Assembly (NCBI RefSeq): GCF_040054535.1
Contig: NC_090796.1
Location: 9,546,501 to 9,610,500 of the forward strand
Direction: 5' to 3'
Source of the DNA: Antennarius striatus
Taxonomy: Eukaryota > Chordata > Actinopteri > Lophiiformes > Antennariidae
DNA length: 64,000 bases
A program made the position numbers and the translations under genes. Shown here piece after piece: positions 1-21,499 of this stretch (the first letter of the stretch is position 1; the number at the start of each line of letters is the position of its first letter). The notes below the pieces were generated by a model. The model was not told the origin of the DNA. It made no database searches and saw only the letters and a program-made list of their open reading frames with translations.

Positions 1-409
1 TTTAAGTGAAGAATATGTTGAAGTAAGATTTAATCTGTCTCCTGGACCCTGACTTAAAGATGGGCGCAACACACAGGTCAAATGTCTCACATGGTTTCAT
101 AACAACGTTTTGAAATGATAAAACAGCTCTTATCATTATCATTATCTTATCATTTATCATATCACATCATATCACATATCATAGTGTACCATGTTCACAA
201 TCTCACATTATTTCAGTGACTTTGTAACTTGTAATTAATATTGCACATTTTCTTGTGATTTTGGTTAACACTGAAAAAGCACTGATGCAACAATCCTCAC
301 CGCTGCCACAACCGTCCATCTACAATCTTCCGTCTACTCTTTGACACTACAGCACAACCTGTAGCATGTACCATTTTTCAATTCACTCCCTATTTTCTGT
401 CCCTCTTAG
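1..409 (+). other. 3' part of a taok2 intron
   Basis: The stretch has no conserved coding frame. It is AT-rich with a short TATCATATC-type simple repeat at about 125-185 and ends in a pyrimidine-rich tract and a TAG acceptor at 407-409, which joins in frame to the taok2 exon that follows. The kinase-domain exons of taok2 lie to the left of the window. Confidence 0.75.
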
Positions 410-1816
410 CTGCGATTGGATGAGACTCAGGAAGCGGAGTACAAGGTGCTGAGGATGCAGCTGCAGCAGGAGCTGGAGCTGCTCAATGCCTACCAGAGCA
501 AGATCAAGATCCACACCGACACGCAGCACGAGAGGGAGGTCAAGGATCTGGAGCAGAGAGTGTCCATCCGCCGTGCCCTGCTGGAGCAGAGGGTTAGTAA
601 CCTTTGGCAGTCTCATCTAGGACAGCAAAGCGTCTTAGAATGTGGTGAAACCCTCTGGTGACTTTCAGGCATCCAAGTCTCAAAAACCTTCCTTTATATC
701 ACATAATCTTTTTTAGGCACATCTTATGGCACAAATATTGACCTTGAAATGACTCCTTTGCTGTTTGCAAAACATTGATTATAAATCATGATGGTTTGTG
801 ATGTACATGAACCATAATGACGTGAAAGTTCAGGATAGCATAATAATGATTTAAAAGAAAAATAACATCTGTTTATTGTCTATTTTTTCTTCCAGATTGA
901 GGAAGAGATGCTGTCCTTGCAGAATGAGCGCTCGGAACGCATCCGCACCCTCCTGGAGCGGCAGGCGACTGAGATTGAGTCCTTTGACTCGGAGAGTCTG
1001 CGTCTGGGCTTTAGCAACATGACGCTGACGGGCATCCCAAGCGAGGCCTATCCCATGCAGGGCTACTCCAACGCTCCGCCCTCTGGCTCCCGCTCGGCCG
1101 GCCACTGGAGCCAGGGCATGCACCAGCAGAACGTGCCCCCGCAGCAGCATTCCCGCCGCAGCCACAACAGCAGCGGCGGCGGTGGAGGAGGTGACCGCAG
1201 GAGCGAGTCCTCCTCTTCCTCCCACGCTCTGGGGATGGCCCTGGGGCTGGTACGAGATGGCAGAGAGGTGCACCACTCGTCTCGCTCCTCCATCTCCTCT
1301 TCTTCCTCCTCCTCCTCCTCTTCCTCCCACCACCAGCGCCACCACCTGCCCCAGCATTACCACCACCAGAGCACACCACAACTCTACCGCGAGCGGGAGC
1401 GGGATCGAGATAGGGAGCGGGAGAAGGAGAGGGAGCGGGAGTGGGCTGGAGTGCGAGGCTCCGGAGGTGACCTGGCCCACCCACACCCCCTACCCTTCTC
1501 CCATCACCTGCCTTCACGCTCTTCCTCTCAATCCTTGGCCATGCTGCCTCCCCCGCCACCTGCCCCCCCATCCATCTCTGGCCCGTCCTCCTCTTCCTCA
1601 TCCTCCTCCTCCTCTCAAGGAGGAATCTATGGTGGAAGTGGGCTGGGTGTGCGTGGTGCCCCAAGCCTGATGGCCCTGAGAAACAGCCCCCAGCCCCTGA
1701 GGAGGACGGCGTCCGGTGGGGGGCCAGGAGGAGCCGGGAGCAACGACGGCGTCCTAAGCCGAAGCACCTCAGTCACTTCACACATCTCCAATGGCTCCCA
1801 CCTGTCCTACTCTTAA
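410..1816 (+). CDS. taok2: Serine/threonine-protein kinase TAO2, C-terminal two exons (partial)
   Basis: Two exons are visible: 410-592 (61 codons, phase 0) and 896-1816 (306 codons plus TAA), joined by GTTAGT...CCAG. The first encodes a charged coiled coil ([20 protein letters not shown]) as in TAO kinases. The second opens with the conserved block [20 protein letters not shown] and continues [11 protein letters not shown]. It ends with [14 protein letters not shown] and [20 protein letters not shown], the TAO-family tail; the 'NSPQPLRR' and 'GIPSEA..QGY' wording is closest to TAOK2, and the neighbours fit. TAO2 is a STE20-type MAP3K acting on p38/JNK pathways and the cytoskeleton. The kinase domain is outside the window. 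Between the two conserved ends lies a fish-specific low-complexity region of poly-Ser, His-rich, Arg/Glu/Asp-repeat and poly-Pro sequence. The tail matches the short, soluble isoform; no exon for the membrane-spanning long isoform was seen. Confidence 0.93.
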
Positions 1817-3030
1817 AAGGCAGGAGGACGAGAGTCGACAGGGTAGCGTGAGGAGCAGGAGCGATTTAGGAAGGTAGCTATCACAGGCTGTACCTCAGGT
1901 CTCTCATTTTGCCCCCTTGCCTTGTGTTCTTTTTTGGAGTGATCTCTCAGAGTATCTTAAATGCGGAGGATGCAGGGATATCACCCTTCCTTCTCAATGC
2001 CCAGAAATGTAGAGAGATAAATAAGCAGTGTAGACAAGAAGAGGACAAAGTGACATCACTGAGCTGCTCCCTGCTTCTTCAGACTCAGGGTGGGTAGAGA
2101 GGTTTTCTCCCATTCTTTATGGTATCAAAGAGGGAGGAAGGTATCAAGCTGTAATGACGGTGATATTAGATTTTAGGAAAAAGATTTGTGTTTAATGTTT
2201 TTAACCTTTGTTACCACCTGTATAAAAGTGCGACAGGAAGTTTGAAATGAGAAATGTTGCACCTTTCTTTTACCTCCCAGAGCTGCAGAGAGAGGGATGG
2301 CTGCCATGTCTTCTTCTATGATGTTCTGTTTTGGAATGGAGAAAGAGAGAGGACAGGGGGAGGAAAACAAGAAAAAACATTTTTTGTACTGTGTATGTAC
2401 ATGTATGTAGTATGTAGTGTCCAGATATACTGTATCCAGAAAGCACTTGTAATGTCTGCTCCGTGAAGGAAAAAAAGCGTGGAATCAGAAAAGATGTTTC
2501 AGTATCCAGCCTGCTGGAGGTTAGAAAACAATTTTTATTTATTTTAAGCAGTTGACGTTTTGTTTTTTGTTTTTTTGTATTAAGTGCATAAAAAACACAA
2601 AAAACAAGTTGCTTGGAACGTCACCAATGCCTTTATGGGGTTCTTAAATGGATGTCGTGCCATCAAAATTTTATTTGATGACTACAAGTTGAATTAAAAG
2701 TGAACACGTATATGCAGAATGTTAGTCAAGGCAAGAGACTCTGTTCTGAAAATGCAACTGGATTGAGAAGACACGTTTGTGTGAATATGTACAAACACAA
2801 AAGAAAGAAAAAAGTTCCTAGCATCCATAACATATTGAGTATCTAAACAACATAGGTGTCTAAGGGAGTCACAGCAATGCATGAGATAGATGTAAAAAAA
2901 AGAATCATTTGAAACATGACCAAACACATTTGAAATGTACCGTAACTGTTCAAGTTTCACTGGCACTCGTCCCACATTTTTGATTTTTCTTGTAAATATT
3001 TAATGGAATAATAAAAACAAAAACAAGTCA
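1817..3030 (+). other. Probable taok2 3' UTR
   Basis: No coding frame is conserved after the TAA. The stretch is AT-rich with T-runs. An AATAAA lies at 3010-3015 and is the best candidate polyadenylation signal; another AATAAA at 4308-4313 could serve a longer form. The assignment is by position only. Confidence 0.45.
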
Positions 3031-5199
3031 TTGGTTTTATAGAGAAACAAAGATAATAACAGTAATTTTGATATATTCAAATGAGTACTGAATTCAACAT
3101 TTAGAGCGACTCCAACTGCATTTTCTATAGGTGTCAATATTATCATAATTAATCCTGATGTAATTGTTGTTGTAATCATGCTCACATTTTTCTTGCAAGA
3201 AGAAAAGGGCCCGCTTTTACTGTAAAAATAGATAAAAAGATGTTGCATTGTCAGGTATGTTGTGTGTTCAAGGTATTAATGATTATTAATAAGGGTATTA
3301 TTAATAATTGTTAATTATTTATGTATGTGTGTCAAGCAGTTCAGTCTGGTTATATTGCCACAGTTTTTTTTAAACAAGAACAATTTTAAAAGACACTCAG
3401 ATGACAGTAACACCCCACTGTCAGCGTGAACTTTGACCTCATCTTCTGGACTCTTCATAAAAAAACAAACATTTTGAGCACTGGAATGTAAATGCTGGTT
3501 TTCCTGTTTTGTTTATTTATTTATTTCCAGTTTAGATTTATACACACAACCTCTCATAGAAAAAGATTAAGATGCACAATCTTCTTTGATAATACAACTG
3601 CTGGAGGATGCAGCATCTCACCTGTGCAGCGAGATGGAAATATGTGAAGTGAGAGGACGGGCATCGACTGAGCTGCTGTGAACAGGCACCCTCTTGTGCC
3701 AACACAGCAGCAGTGACCGCAGCAGCCCATCCTCACAGACGACGACACAAATCAGTGTTTCATGAGCCTCTGAGGGTCCTTTCTCCCTTTTTGTAGATCA
3801 TTTACACAAAGGAGAATCAGAAAAAACTTGATTGTTGTTTTTTATTGGAAAAAATGAAAGAGATAATCACTCTGCTGTTTGTATGACTCAGAAACACCAG
3901 CTCAAGACAATTCCCTGTATAATCTACTACTTTATGCTTGGTTGGAATCTCAGTGCATGCAGAAATTCCTTATATTAACAAAGACTGACAGGTTCAGGAG
4001 GGCATTTGTGTTGGGAAAATCAGTGTGGTTATGTTTTTTGATGGGTTGTTCTTACTGTCAGAGGTTGTGGCGAGAGCATGGAAGTCTCAGTACCTGCACC
4101 ATGATGCCCATGTGAAAGATGAAGACAAAGAAGCAACACAGACTCATCTGTGTTTTGCAGAGTTTTCTGGTGAAGTGGGGTTGGGGGCAGAAATAGTCAT
4201 CAAAAATTCAAATCAAGCAATTACAAGCAGGAGGAGACAGCAGATGAGTCTTAACAAATGTGTTAGAAAAGAAATGGGGTGCTTTAAAAAGTAAGTTAAA
4301 AAAAGATAATAAATTGATATTAACACTATAGTTTGTCTTTTTTTTTTTACATGCTTTACTCAAATTACATTATTTGGGTGTTTAACTCGGTTTCTACTAC
4401 CTCAGACAGCTAATTAATTGGTCAGTCATCCAAAATAATTCCTGAACTACTTTTGATTTTTCATCGTCTAAATAATTTTTTTAAATATACAAATGAATAT
4501 TTTTTGGGTTTGACTGTTATTGGACAAAAAAAGGACATAAATAAGCATTCGAAATCTGCCAGAGTTTATAAATATTATCAGTGTTATTCATAATATCTAA
4601 TTTAGAATGAATGTTTGATGGTTATAATCACTAATTACCTATTGCAGACTGCTATAATTATTGATTAGTCTTTCAAATTATTTTCTTGTTGAGTATATAA
4701 ACACCGATTTTACACTGACTGGAAAAAAAACCCCATTTCTGAGCTGTTTTTCTTAATGAATGAGATGATCTCGACTGAGAAAACGCGAGACGCTTTTTTT
4801 TTTCCTCTTATGATTGCATAACGCTCCCATAAAAAATGTCCTGCTTTATCCTACAAAAGATATACAAATACACCACTATTTACACTTACGAGGTTGGAAT
4901 AAGTAAATTATGGGGATTATAAGAAAAAAAAATTACTGAACTGATTGACCGATCGCCACTTATATTTTTCAGATAACTGATTGATCCGCTGTTTTCCGGT
5001 CGTGTTACTCATTGTCAGTGCGCTACTTGGTGGCATAAATGATTCCTAACCCGTTAATTTCTATTATGAGCTCCTCATCTATTGTGTGTCTCCTTAGCTG
5101 CTATTCGTCCTGTGTTCTACGTCTGTCTGACATCATTATTACAGGCCAACTGGGAGGATCTGTGCGCACTTCCCTTTAAAATGCGTCTGTCATCTCCGC
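3031..5199. other. AT-rich intergenic spacer between taok2 and maz
   Basis: I see no conserved coding segment or RNA gene. The open frames here are short and compositionally random. A T-rich and A-rich stretch with many ATTA/TAAT words runs from about 4300 to 5000. Confidence 0.6.
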
Positions 5200-6173
5200 T
5201 AATGGACGGCGTTGTGCTTATTTTCTGCGCTGGAGCGGCCGATCTGTTCCATCTGGCCTGAGGAAGGGAAAAAAATCAGCCGCCGTGCCGCATTTTGTGT
5301 CGGCCGACTCCACAGGACGGAAGGGGCTCCGCGAGGGAGACGGAAATGAGAAGGGGTGTCCGAAGAGGAAACTCTATCCCTTTAAGAGCAAGTGGGACAT
5401 AGCGGTGCGAGAAAAGGAGAGGAGGGGGAGAAGAAAGAGGAATTAAAAAAGAAAAGGAAGAAAGAGACAGGGAGGGAGGAGGGAGAGCGGGCGATAAAAA
5501 AAGAAAGATGACATCCTCGCTGCTGAACGGCCGAGGTGGAGCGATAGGCTGCGGCCCGGCGAGAGCGCCGCTCGCCGGGGTCAGGGCTTGAATCCAACAG
5601 CGAGGCTTCGACAAACACCCGATAGGCCTGTTGAGGGAAATCGGAAAAATAGATTCATAAATTAAAAACAAAGCATGACCTGCCGTGCTGCCAGATGCGT
5701 GTGTAATGACTCATATTTGTTATCTTGCGTAAAAACGCATCTATATAACGTAGAATTGTTTATTGCTCAAATGTAACTCTGTAATATGCGGTTTTGGTTT
5801 TTTCTTTAAAAACCAGTTTAGCTGTTGGGAGGATTACGTTTTAGTGAGGTTTGATGAATTAAAGTTAGAAACCAAAGTGAAATAGTAGCAGGCCTTTATT
5901 GTACCCGGCCTGCTCCGCCACCGCTTGCGTTAAACAGCTGCATGCATGTTAATGGACAGCTTTGGGCTACCTCAACAAGAAAAAAATATATTTTTATAGA
6001 CGACTTTATCCACGTTTTTTTCAAGAAAATCCCGAAGTTGGTCGTTTCTGCTGCAGGACAGGCGACGGTTCGCACCTCTTTATCACCGGTGGGCCGATTT
6101 AAACCATGCAAAAGCTGTTCTCCTCGATCTCAATCAGGAGCTGACTTTATAATCTCCACCGCTGTGGCGCAAA
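5200..6173 (+). promoter_or_regulatory. maz promoter / 5' UTR region with purine tract
   Basis: GC content and CpG frequency rise sharply at about 5180-5640. A roughly 100-bp almost pure G/A tract covers 5409-5510, and it contains GGGAGGG at 5470-5476 and GGAGGGGG at 5421. The maz start codon follows at 6174. The transcription start cannot be placed from sequence alone. Because MAZ itself binds GGGAGGG-type sites, the tract may be an autoregulatory element (inference). Confidence 0.5.
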
Positions 6174-11724
<5,551 letters not shown>

Positions 11725-13545
11725 CAGTAGAGAGCTCAGCAATAAAAACCTCAGTTTTGTCAATGGGGGCGTTCAAGAGCAGTATCACCTCCAAACTGCA
11801 GAGCTGGAGAATCAGAGGAAGGTGAAGAGCTGTAATTATAGGGAGTCTAGTTATTCAGTGAAGGACATTTGTGGCTGCAGCGGGTTCATCGACACTAATG
11901 ACAAAAATGGATGTGTTGTCCAAATATTCCTGAACCCTCTTGTGCTTTTAAGACTCCAATGAAACTGTGGTATTGTGAGCATCTACTGTATTACTCTCCC
12001 CTCTCTGCCCTTTCCTTCAGTCCATTCTTTGAATGCTAGCTTTGGATGCTCTCTGCAAGTGCACAAAGTACTGTATATCTCACACCAGCTCTGATCTTAC
12101 CTCCATTTTGCAGCTCTCTAACTAAAAATCCAAATGGCTTTGTGTTAAGAGTAGTGGGGATAAGTTCCAGTAAGCATAAAGTAAGAAGAATCACATTAGA
12201 CACGGAGCTTTGTGTTGGGGCGTATGTGTAAGTCAGGGTTCCTCTAGCATGTTTGCTTGTTTGTTGAAAAAAAACCAACTAAAAAACAAAACAAAAACTG
12301 ATTTAGCAGTGCCAGTTCATTAGGTCTGTAGAGGGCTGTTGTTTTTAAATCAGGACATTAGACCAGATGTCATTGGTCGGTTTGGAACTGTGGGATGTAC
12401 TTATTTGTTTTGTAACGGTACAGAGTTGAGAATAGAGTCGCGTTCAGGAGTGTCAAGCACCTTAAATTGTTATAGTTTGATTCAGCGAGGACCAGTGGGT
12501 TTGAGATTTCTTGGATTTTCTTGCTCTGAGTCTTCCTTTCTGGGTCTGGGCCATTAAAATAAAAGGCAGCATAACCGCTTATCAATACTTAAGCTTCTGA
12601 CATGGCAGTTCTTGCACCTGAAGACTACCTTCTGCATGCAAATAAGCTAGCTCAGTCATGCTTATTGTTAGGGAGCTGTCAAAACGAGTCATTTTTAGCA
12701 GTTCCTCCATGTTAGTTGGCTGTAAACAATATTTATAAAAGTGTTGATTTTATTCAGACATTTTAACATTGTTGGCCATTCATTTGATTGTAAATGTCAT
12801 TGCCATAGCGCTTTGTTTTCTCTATGTACCAGTTCAGTGAGTGAATCTTATGCATTAGATTTAGCCGTTTTATTCTGTATAGCACACAAACGTTCTGAAC
12901 CAAGTCATTGTCGTTCTACATTAATCATGTGAAGATGGGTCACTTCTCTGTTGAGTATTTTGGTTTCTTTGAGTTATATTGTCGGTGATGTGGTGTCGAA
13001 AAGGGCTTATAAAGTCATATGTCAGGATACATAAATACAAGAGATGGCAACACCATGTGGTATGCTGTAAACAAATCCTGGTTCTGTACTGGAGTGCTTT
13101 TTCAGTTTTTTGTTACGTTGAAGGTTGTAGAAATGTTCATTCTTCCTTTTCATTTTCCCTTTGGAAATGTGTTCTTCCTGTTGGGAAAAATAGTGATTTA
13201 TTAAAAAGTTGATTTTAGGGTTTTCCTTCATTACACTAAGAAAGTAATACCTCTACTCTAGGATTCTGTACAGCTCTTGTGATACATCTTAATGCCTTAT
13301 CATACTCAACTGCATTTTAATTCTTTTATGATGAAATATTTCAAATCTTAGTCATGGATTCATTAAGAATATTAATGGGATGTATTTATATTTATATTTT
13401 TATATTTCTCTACAGTATGCATGTTTAAAAAATTGTTAGAGCAAAAAAATCAACGATGCTTACTACAGTCATAAATCTTACGTTATTTTGTAGATGAAGT
13501 AGAGATCATGGTATTATTTTGTAATTTGGACAATTAAAAGTAAAA
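11725..13545 (+). other. Probable maz 3' UTR
   Basis: No conserved frame follows the stop codon. The stretch is AT-rich and carries candidate polyadenylation signals AATAAA at 12558-12563 and ATTAAA at 13533-13538. The end of the transcript is an inference. Confidence 0.45.
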
Positions 13546-14639
13546 AGAGTAAACATATATTGTTTTGTTTGCTGATTTGTTTACCTTGTCTGGCATGTGA
13601 ACACTTGTTTCTCACACAATACCGTGGTTTACGAGCATATATGCTTGGGCAGTAGTTTTAAATAGAATTATGAAACAACAAAAACCTAAAGTAGAAAAAA
13701 ATATGACCATTATATAAATAAAACGGACCGCACAGTCGTTAGACAACATATTTCAAATTGAGCAAAATATGCAGATACGTTTCAGCTATTACAGAAGTTA
13801 ACTGAAAGCTTCTGAACAATCATAAAACTATTTTTCTCCAGACAAACTAACTACAGCAGAAAGTAACACAGAAAAAATATCTCAGCTTCTTTAGAAAACT
13901 AATGTATTCTTACTGTGTTATCGCTATTGTCATCACTATACAGTCTATTGAACATATTCTCCACAGTTAAAGTAAATCTGGAAATATTCAAATACAATTA
14001 AAAGGGTATAAGACTTACAACAAAAAGTCAAGTTGGGTGATTAAGCTGGCATGGATGAGACAGTGAACGCTTTGAGTAATCAATTTAAAACTCCGTCATG
14101 TCATGATTTTTCACTAAATTTTACACTGAAGACAAGACATGCATATATCTCAGCTTTAGGACTGTGTCTGGAGATTAAAATATTGATGACTTTGTCCAGA
14201 TGAGTTCTGCTTTGATGACTACATTGATCTTTGCTGAATTTTAAAATACAACATTAAACATTCACATTATTTACAGCGCTTTGCTTGTTTCTGAAAGCAC
14301 TGATTAAATTACCACTTCTCTGCCCAAGTGAAGTAAATAGTAAACACGGACATATTGGCTGTGAATTACTGTATACATAACTAATGTAATTTAGAGTTAA
14401 ATAAAACAAATAAAAATAATCACAAAACTACAGTTTTTAACAGTGTTTTAACTTTCCCTAATCCTGACGATAGAATCGATCATTGTTGCAAAACTTGAGC
14501 AAGGCTATATTGATCAGAATGCATGCCTCACGACTCCAAACATTTCACAATTCGTCAAGTGTCAAAACGTAGAAAAACAAACAGACACACAAACAAACAA
14601 AAAACAAGAACCAATGCAGTCAGACTGCAACATCCCACG
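13546..14639. other. AT-rich intergenic spacer between maz and tlcd3b
   Basis: Nothing recognisable was found. It contains short A-rich and CA/AAAC-rich patches near 14570-14610 but no conserved coding frame. Confidence 0.55.
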
Positions 14640-15025
14640 ACACCCCTGAATTAAAATTTTTACCTTGACCTACTTGCATAGGTCAAAGATCAAAGCTAGT
14701 GCTCTGACCTACTCGTGTTGATCAAAGTACTAGCTTTGATCTATGATCTTACACTGGCCTTCTATCTCGTCTTTCTATCTTATCCAGTTCCTCAGTGTAC
14801 AAAAGTTGAAATTTCACCTTGACCTAGTTTTCACAAGGTTAAGGTCATCATCTCATTTTCATCCCCTTTGCTGCCCGAGCAATGTGCTTTTTGTTTCATC
14901 TCTATCTGCAATTCTGCAATGGTTGCAAAGATATTTGGTGGACATACGAACGAACGGAGTAACGAACGGACGAACACTGACAATTACAATACATCAGCGC
15001 TTTGAAGCGGGATGCAACAAGAAAT
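14640..15025. repeat. Interspersed repeat with internal inverted repeats, family unknown
   Basis: The text alternates ACCTTGACCTA and TAGGTCAAAG-type words in opposite orientation (about 14662-14690 and 14815-14850). It includes a perfect 14-bp inverted repeat, 14687-14700 (AGATCAAAGCTAGT) against 14729-14742. It then runs into ACGAACGAACGGAGTAACGA and a GCGCTTTGAAGCGGG hairpin near the end. This pattern resembles dispersed non-autonomous repeats in aquatic animal genomes rather than unique DNA. The family could not be assigned without a repeat library. Confidence 0.5.
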
Positions 15026-15339
15026 AAAGGGGGTTGATAAGTTGTCGGTCTTTTTGAAAATCCTGGTATTCAAAGATCAATTTAATAAGCATTCAAAACT
15101 AAACAATAATCTAAGTCTTTACAGACAGAAATGATATTATTTGCTGGTCAACTATTGGAGTGACTTATTTTAAAGAGATTTCGAAAGGTTAAACATTCTA
15201 CATAATTGCTTAATCTATTGTCTGTTTACAAAAAAACAAACTATGCACAGGTTGAAAATGAAAAAAAACCTACAGCTGGAATTATCGTGAGGATTTCATT
15301 GAACGTTTTCCAACCATGAAACGACAAAAAAAAAAAAAA

Positions 15340-15807
15340 AAAAATGCAACGCAGTGAGTTGGCGCAAATCCCCGGTCGCGTCAGGAGCGGTCGCCCGGAC
15401 CTGTAGGCGCAGCAGCCGCTGTGTTGAGTCAACGTTGCGCCGGCAGAGCTGAGGCGGCGGCAGCTTCTCTGCTCATCCGTTACGAGATGTCTTAGCGACT
15501 GGAGCGGCTGGAGACGCTGACACTCAGTCCAGACCGGCGTTGTTTCATAATCTGTTGGCTTTTTTTTTTGTTGTTGCCTAAACTATCCAGGTTGCAGGAT
15601 AACCACCATCGCTCTTGGCTTGGCTTCTCATACATGTTGATGTAACTTGCTGCAAGCTAGCAATAGCTCGCTGCTGACATTACCATTCAGACATTGAAGT
15701 CGCCACACAAAAATGCGGATCATTGAGGCGGAGAGCCCTGGGACATCTTTAAACGCCTTCTGTAGAACTGCAAGAGTTTCGACTGGCCGCTGATTGGACT
15801 CTGCAGA
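15340..15807 (+). promoter_or_regulatory. Probable tlcd3b promoter and noncoding first exon
   Basis: A CpG-rich island (15350-15560) stands out from AT-rich flanks. A good donor GTATGTG begins at 15808, which could end an untranslated first exon spliced to the acceptor TTTTTCAG at 17166-17173, 73 bases before the tlcd3b start codon. The exon extent is inferred. The adenine run at 15327-15344 precedes it. Confidence 0.45.
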
Positions 15808-17173
15808 GTATGTGCGTGAATATTTAAAATTTGTGATTTATTCTAAACATGTGCAAACTCCAATCTGTTAGCCGGTTGGCCGCGGCTAGCGATCACGGTT
15901 AGCAAGGTGGCTACTGCTAACTGCTACAAACAAATAAGCTAACAAAACATGCAGTGAAAATATCACTTTAGTGAATATAAGCTGCTGATTCTTGTGTGAC
16001 AACTCATTGTTTGCAAAAGCTACAGTTGAATGTGGTGAAAAACCAAATGGTTGCTAACTAGGCCAGTGGTGTCTAGCTGGATATGCTAACACCACATTTG
16101 AGGGCAATGCTAACATTTCTAGCGTCATTGTTAGCAGCCTGCTGTCATGCTGAACAGGGCGATGGATGACATTCACTATTAGCAAGACCTCCTCTGCTCA
16201 CTCACCATACGTAAATCAAGTTTAGATGCATATAACCGAGCACATTGTTTGTGTTAGCTTGAGCTTGCTTGAGTAATTTTTAGCTCATCCAGCAGGTTTA
16301 TTTTGCAGGAACCCTTACTAACAGTAGCCAAGTTATCGTTAACGTCAGCTCGTTTGGCGGATGAGAAAAGTCGATTTTGGTCATCTTGGAACTGATCTTC
16401 AGTTTTATTATAGTTGCCTGTAATAGCGCTAATATTAACCTGTAACAGTAGTAGTGAGCGCAGTTATTAAAGTTGATGGACGTTAGTATGCATGTCAACA
16501 TACGGGCGGTCGAAATGCTTTATTTTGATTGTCATTTGCTTAAGCTTGGCCACTCATTCGTTTTCTAGACAGGTGATATTCACCAACACGCTGCTCAGAT
16601 CTGTGAGCTCCAGCACGCCTGGAAAGAATGTGTCGATAATCTCGACGTTGTGGATTTTTAAAATAGCGCAATGCGTATTTTGCTAATGGACTTCAACTTT
16701 TTAATGAGTCAGCTCGTGTTCTGTAAGTAAACAGCAAAACTCGTGTAAGTACAGCATGTTAAGTGTAGGAACAACTAGGATCAAAGATCAAGTATAAACC
16801 TTACAACGTGAGCAGGTGGATCTCCTCTCCTGCCACTGTTAGCAGCATTTATTTAATCACATTACTTGTTATCCCATGTGCTGCCTTCTTTCAACAATAA
16901 TATAGGACTATATTCCCTTATGTAGCTCCGGTGTCTTTTCATACCACTTGGAATCTCGCTTAATCTGTCTTTCGTCTGCCATGGAATTGTTCTGCACAGT
17001 GCACACATAGCAGAACCTTTAATGAACCTTAATGAAGCTAGAATGCTCACACTACATATGTTGGATGTTGATACTATATGTTGTCGTATCTCTCTGGGTG
17101 CAGATAACTGTATGCTCATGGGAGTTGCCTCCTAGACATCATCTTGAACTTCTTAATACGTAATGTTTTTCAG
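15808..17173 (+). other. Probable tlcd3b leader intron
   Basis: Between the putative donor at 15808 and the acceptor ending at 17173 there is no conserved coding sequence. GCTA/TAGC words and TTAGC repeats are frequent, but no structure is clear. Confidence 0.4.
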
Positions 17174-17246
17174 AGAGGGCGAAGTGCGACAGATCTCAAG
17201 AAACGGCTTGCCCACTCCTCGACTCGCAGATACATTTCCAGGGACC

Positions 17247-20573
<3,327 letters not shown>

Positions 20574-21498
20574 GACGAGTGGACTGGGGAGGGAGGGGAG
20601 GGAAAAGAACGCGAATGTAATAATCAGTATGTAAAGGAAGGAAAGCTTATGAAGGAAAAGTGAGACTTGAAACTAGTAGCAATATAATAGAAGCTACAGA
20701 CGAAGGAATCAAGTGGCACTGAAGTTTTTGTGCCCAGCAAACACATTGATTCTAAATGTTTGGTTGCTGGCCTTCAAATACTTCGGCTTTTCCATTTGTT
20801 GGAAACACAAGCGTTGCTGCACAGTATTTAAAGATGTCATCATGCACTGTGACAGATGGGAACATGCACTGACTTGAGAGGAATTTGCCTGGCTGTATTT
20901 GTTTAGGTGGCTATTTCCCTCATGTAGATCAAATTCAGTCCTCTCTGCCTCACGGTATGGGAAGAGCAGAAAAATAGGAATGTATTATATTGTATGTTAG
21001 TACATATGCTGTAGATGAAAGGCCGGATTCAGTTTAGTAATGAAGAAGACCTTCAAAAAAGAGAAAAAAAATCCCAGCTAAGCAGTATTTTGACTTGTTA
21101 GTGTTTATTATCTGTATCCTCTATGTAGTCACTGTCACTCTAACAAAATGTAACCAACCTGCAGACACACTCACCTTTAGAAGGGAGTTGATTTCATAAG
21201 ACTGTATTCTGCTGCCTTATCCCCTTTTCCCATTCTTTGCGGTCACTTTTAATTTTTAATCAATTTGAGGATGACCTCAGAGGAGAAGGAAGCAGCTCCC
21301 TCAGACACAAAATGTGACGAGTGTACATAGCCGATGTAAAAATGTCCTTATTCCCGTGTCAGTATTATGTCAATGTTTATTTCTCTTTTTTAAAAGTTCA
21401 GTTTCACTTCTGCGTCTGATTATTTTAACAATGCCATTTCAGCATTAAAAGAAAAACATTTCACAGTTTTACGGCTTAGTGTGGGTAAAATGCCCTGG
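20574..21498 (+). other. tlcd3b 3' UTR
   Basis: The noncoding stretch follows the TGA. ATTAAA at 21444-21449 is a plausible polyadenylation signal. The LINE fragment begins about 50-70 bases after it. Confidence 0.5.
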
Positions 21499-21499
21499 G

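Noticed and set aside
851-1664. Long minus-strand open frames antisense to the taok2 last exon
   Set aside because: They are low-complexity mirrors of the Ser/Arg/Pro-rich plus-strand coding exon, with no conserved motif of their own.
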